From Deltaproteobacteria bacterium (lineage in GTDB: Bacteria; Desulfobacterota; Desulfobulbia; Desulfobulbales; VMSU01): a DNA stretch of 41,357 nt. The notes beneath the pieces are model-generated. The model had not been told where the DNA came from. It searched no databases and worked only from the letters and a program-made list of their open reading frames with translations. Positions within the stretch are counted from its first letter, which is position 1. Each line of letters begins with the position of its first letter. Location: the NCBI GenBank assembly GCA_013151175.1, contig JAADIV010000194.1:1-41357 (forward strand), given 5' to 3'. This document shows, piece by piece, positions 39,756-41,357 of the stretch. A program made the translations under genes and the position numbers.

Positions 39756-41306
39756 ATGTCATTCACACGACCAATAAGTTCAGGCAGGGCAATTTCCTCT
39801 ATTCTGCTGATGCTCTACATCACTTTTGGTGCCGGTTGCGTTGGCAGCATGGGCTCCAGAACGAGTTTATCCGCCGCCGACAACCCTCAGGCGGGTGTGA
39901 TTCCGAAAATGACTGCCAATGAATCCCGGCGGCTTAATCATGAACAACAAAGTACCCGCCGGAACATTGAAAGAACCAAGTCTGAAAAAATTGATCTGGC
40001 ACCGGTGATGCCAAGCTATAATCCCCTGGAAGGCCAACTTGTCTCTCTCTCCATAATCAATGAGAAACTGGAACTCGTCCTTCTGTCCATCGCCAAAAGT
40101 ACCGGCATGAATCTGCTCATCGACCCGAATATTGATATGGACAATAAAAGAATTACCTTAAATTTCGAAAAGATGTCGGCAGCGCTTGTTCTCGACAAGA
40201 TCCTCCAGTCTGCGGGTCTCACCTATACCATCAATCATAATTTAATAACGGTACAGGGAATTACAGAGCGGATTTTCAAACTTAATTTTCTGGACACCTC
40301 CACCAAGGCCTCATACAAGGTGGGCGGCAATGTCCTGGGGGGCGGCAGCGATTCCCTCAATGTGGGCGGCCTTACCGGCAGTTTTGCCATTACCGGCAGG
40401 GGCGGCAAGGAGACCAACCCCTACAAGAAACTTGAGTCCATGGTCGCCAAATTAATAACCCCCAACGGCCGTTACGCGCTAAACAGCATGACAGGTACCC
40501 TTTATGTGCGGGACACCATCAATACGATTCGGGCTATCAGCAGGATTATAACCCAACTCAACGAGATGATGAACCGCCAGATCCTCATTGAGGCCCAGAT
40601 CATTGAGGTACAGCTACGGAACGAATATCGGGCTGGCATCGACTGGAATAGTCTGCGCAGTTCACTCGCCGCCTCCACCTCGATGGTTGATTCCCTTTCC
40701 TGGAACCTGAAAACCGGCCTGGTTCTGAATCAAGCCGCCGGTATCCCCACTAACCAATTTAACGCCGTTATTAATGCCCTTCGCACCTATGGCCGTACCG
40801 TGGTGGTCTCCAATCCGACTATTAGGGTCAAGCATAACCAACCGGCCCTGATCAGTGTGGGTACCTCCAATACCTATATCAAAAACCTGACCGTTACCTC
40901 GGGGGGAACTGATGGCACAAGTTCCACCGATATCGAGACCTCATCGGTCTTTGACGGACTTATCCTCGGAGTCATTCCTTTTATCGAGAATGACAGTCGT
41001 CTGGTTCTGCAGATTAACCCCATTAAGAGCGATGTGGAGGCAAAAAGTCTGGATCTCATTAATGTCGGCAACGGGGTCAATGTTACCCTGCCCAAGGTGG
41101 ACGTCAAGGAGCTAAGCACAGTAATCGGTCTCCACAGCGGGGATACCGTTATTCTTGGCGGTCTTATTGACCGGCGCAAGTCGGATGTCTCCCTGGGTGT
41201 ACCTCTGCTAGCGAAAATCCCGCTGCTTGGGGCATTGGTTCGCAATGATTATAAGCTCTCCGAGAATACCGAACTGGTTATAATCCTGAAGGTCTCCATC
41301 CTATGA
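39756..41306 (+). CDS. Secretin, MshL/PilQ-like, lipoprotein signal
   Basis: STN domain LELVLLSIAKSTGMNLLIDPNIDMDNKRITL; secretin domain RQILIEAQIIEVQL, VVSNPTIRVKHNQPALISVGT, DTVILGGLIDRRKSDVSLGVPLLAKIPLLGALVR. Confidence 0.92.
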   Translation: MSFTRPISSGRAISSILLMLYITFGAGCVGSMGSRTSLSAADNPQAGVIPKMTANESRRLNHEQQSTRRNIERTKSEKIDLAPVMPSYNPLEGQLVSLSIINEKLELVLLSIAKSTGMNLLIDPNIDMDNKRITLNFEKMSAALVLDKILQSAGLTYTINHNLITVQGITERIFKLNFLDTSTKASYKVGGNVLGGGSDSLNVGGLTGSFAITGRGGKETNPYKKLESMVAKLITPNGRYALNSMTGTLYVRDTINTIRAISRIITQLNEMMNRQILIEAQIIEVQLRNEYRAGIDWNSLRSSLAASTSMVDSLSWNLKTGLVLNQAAGIPTNQFNAVINALRTYGRTVVVSNPTIRVKHNQPALISVGTSNTYIKNLTVTSGGTDGTSSTDIETSSVFDGLILGVIPFIENDSRLVLQINPIKSDVEAKSLDLINVGNGVNVTLPKVDVKELSTVIGLHSGDTVILGGLIDRRKSDVSLGVPLLAKIPLLGALVRNDYKLSENTELVIILKVSIL

Positions 41307-41357
41307 GTATTATCTACGATGCCCTGAAAAAAATTCGCCAAGCAAAGAAACCGACCA
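41303..41357 (+). CDS. Start of GspB/MSHA-type biogenesis protein (truncated by window)
   Basis: ATGA overlap with secretin; MSIIYDALKKIRQAKKPT is the typical start of GspB-like proteins encoded near secretins. Confidence 0.6.
   Translation, partial: MSIIYDALKKIRQAKKPT

Overview
The window is a gene-dense chromosomal segment. Codon usage and gene content suggest a Desulfobacterota-type bacterium, but that is inference. Left part: start of an IspD/TarI-like cytidylyltransferase (- strand, cut by the window edge), RNase P RNA (rnpB, -), zinc-ribbon protein, Nif3-like protein, tRNA(CAU), a translationally coupled bacteriohemerythrin/radical-SAM pair, deaminase, dGTPase and an SDR oxidoreductase. 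Next comes a cell-wall cluster: LysM lytic transglycosylase, a PBP1A-like protein of 1105 aa and an overlapping lipoprotein-like ORF. A chemotaxis operon follows (cheA-cheW-cheR-cheD-HDOD-cheY-cheX-like-cheB). After it lie a D,D-carboxypeptidase, 5-FTHF cycloligase, MCP, PhnD-like binding protein, MFS transporter, Cys-cluster protein, a frameshifted tatC, clpB and UDP-glucose dehydrogenase. The right end is an MSHA/type IV pilus-like locus with a 1103-aa prepilin-signal protein carrying LamG and Ig-like domains. The most notable non-coding signals are: (1) two ~152-bp MITE-like elements (139-290 and 6848-7000, in opposite orientation), each with GTAAC.. terminal inverted repeats and a perfect 8-bp target-site duplication, which points to IS66-type mobilisation; (2) a 57-bp two-hairpin repeat that supplies the stop codon of both tatC and clpB; (3) tatC interrupted exactly at a T9 run. 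No CRISPR array, rRNA operon or classical defence island was seen.
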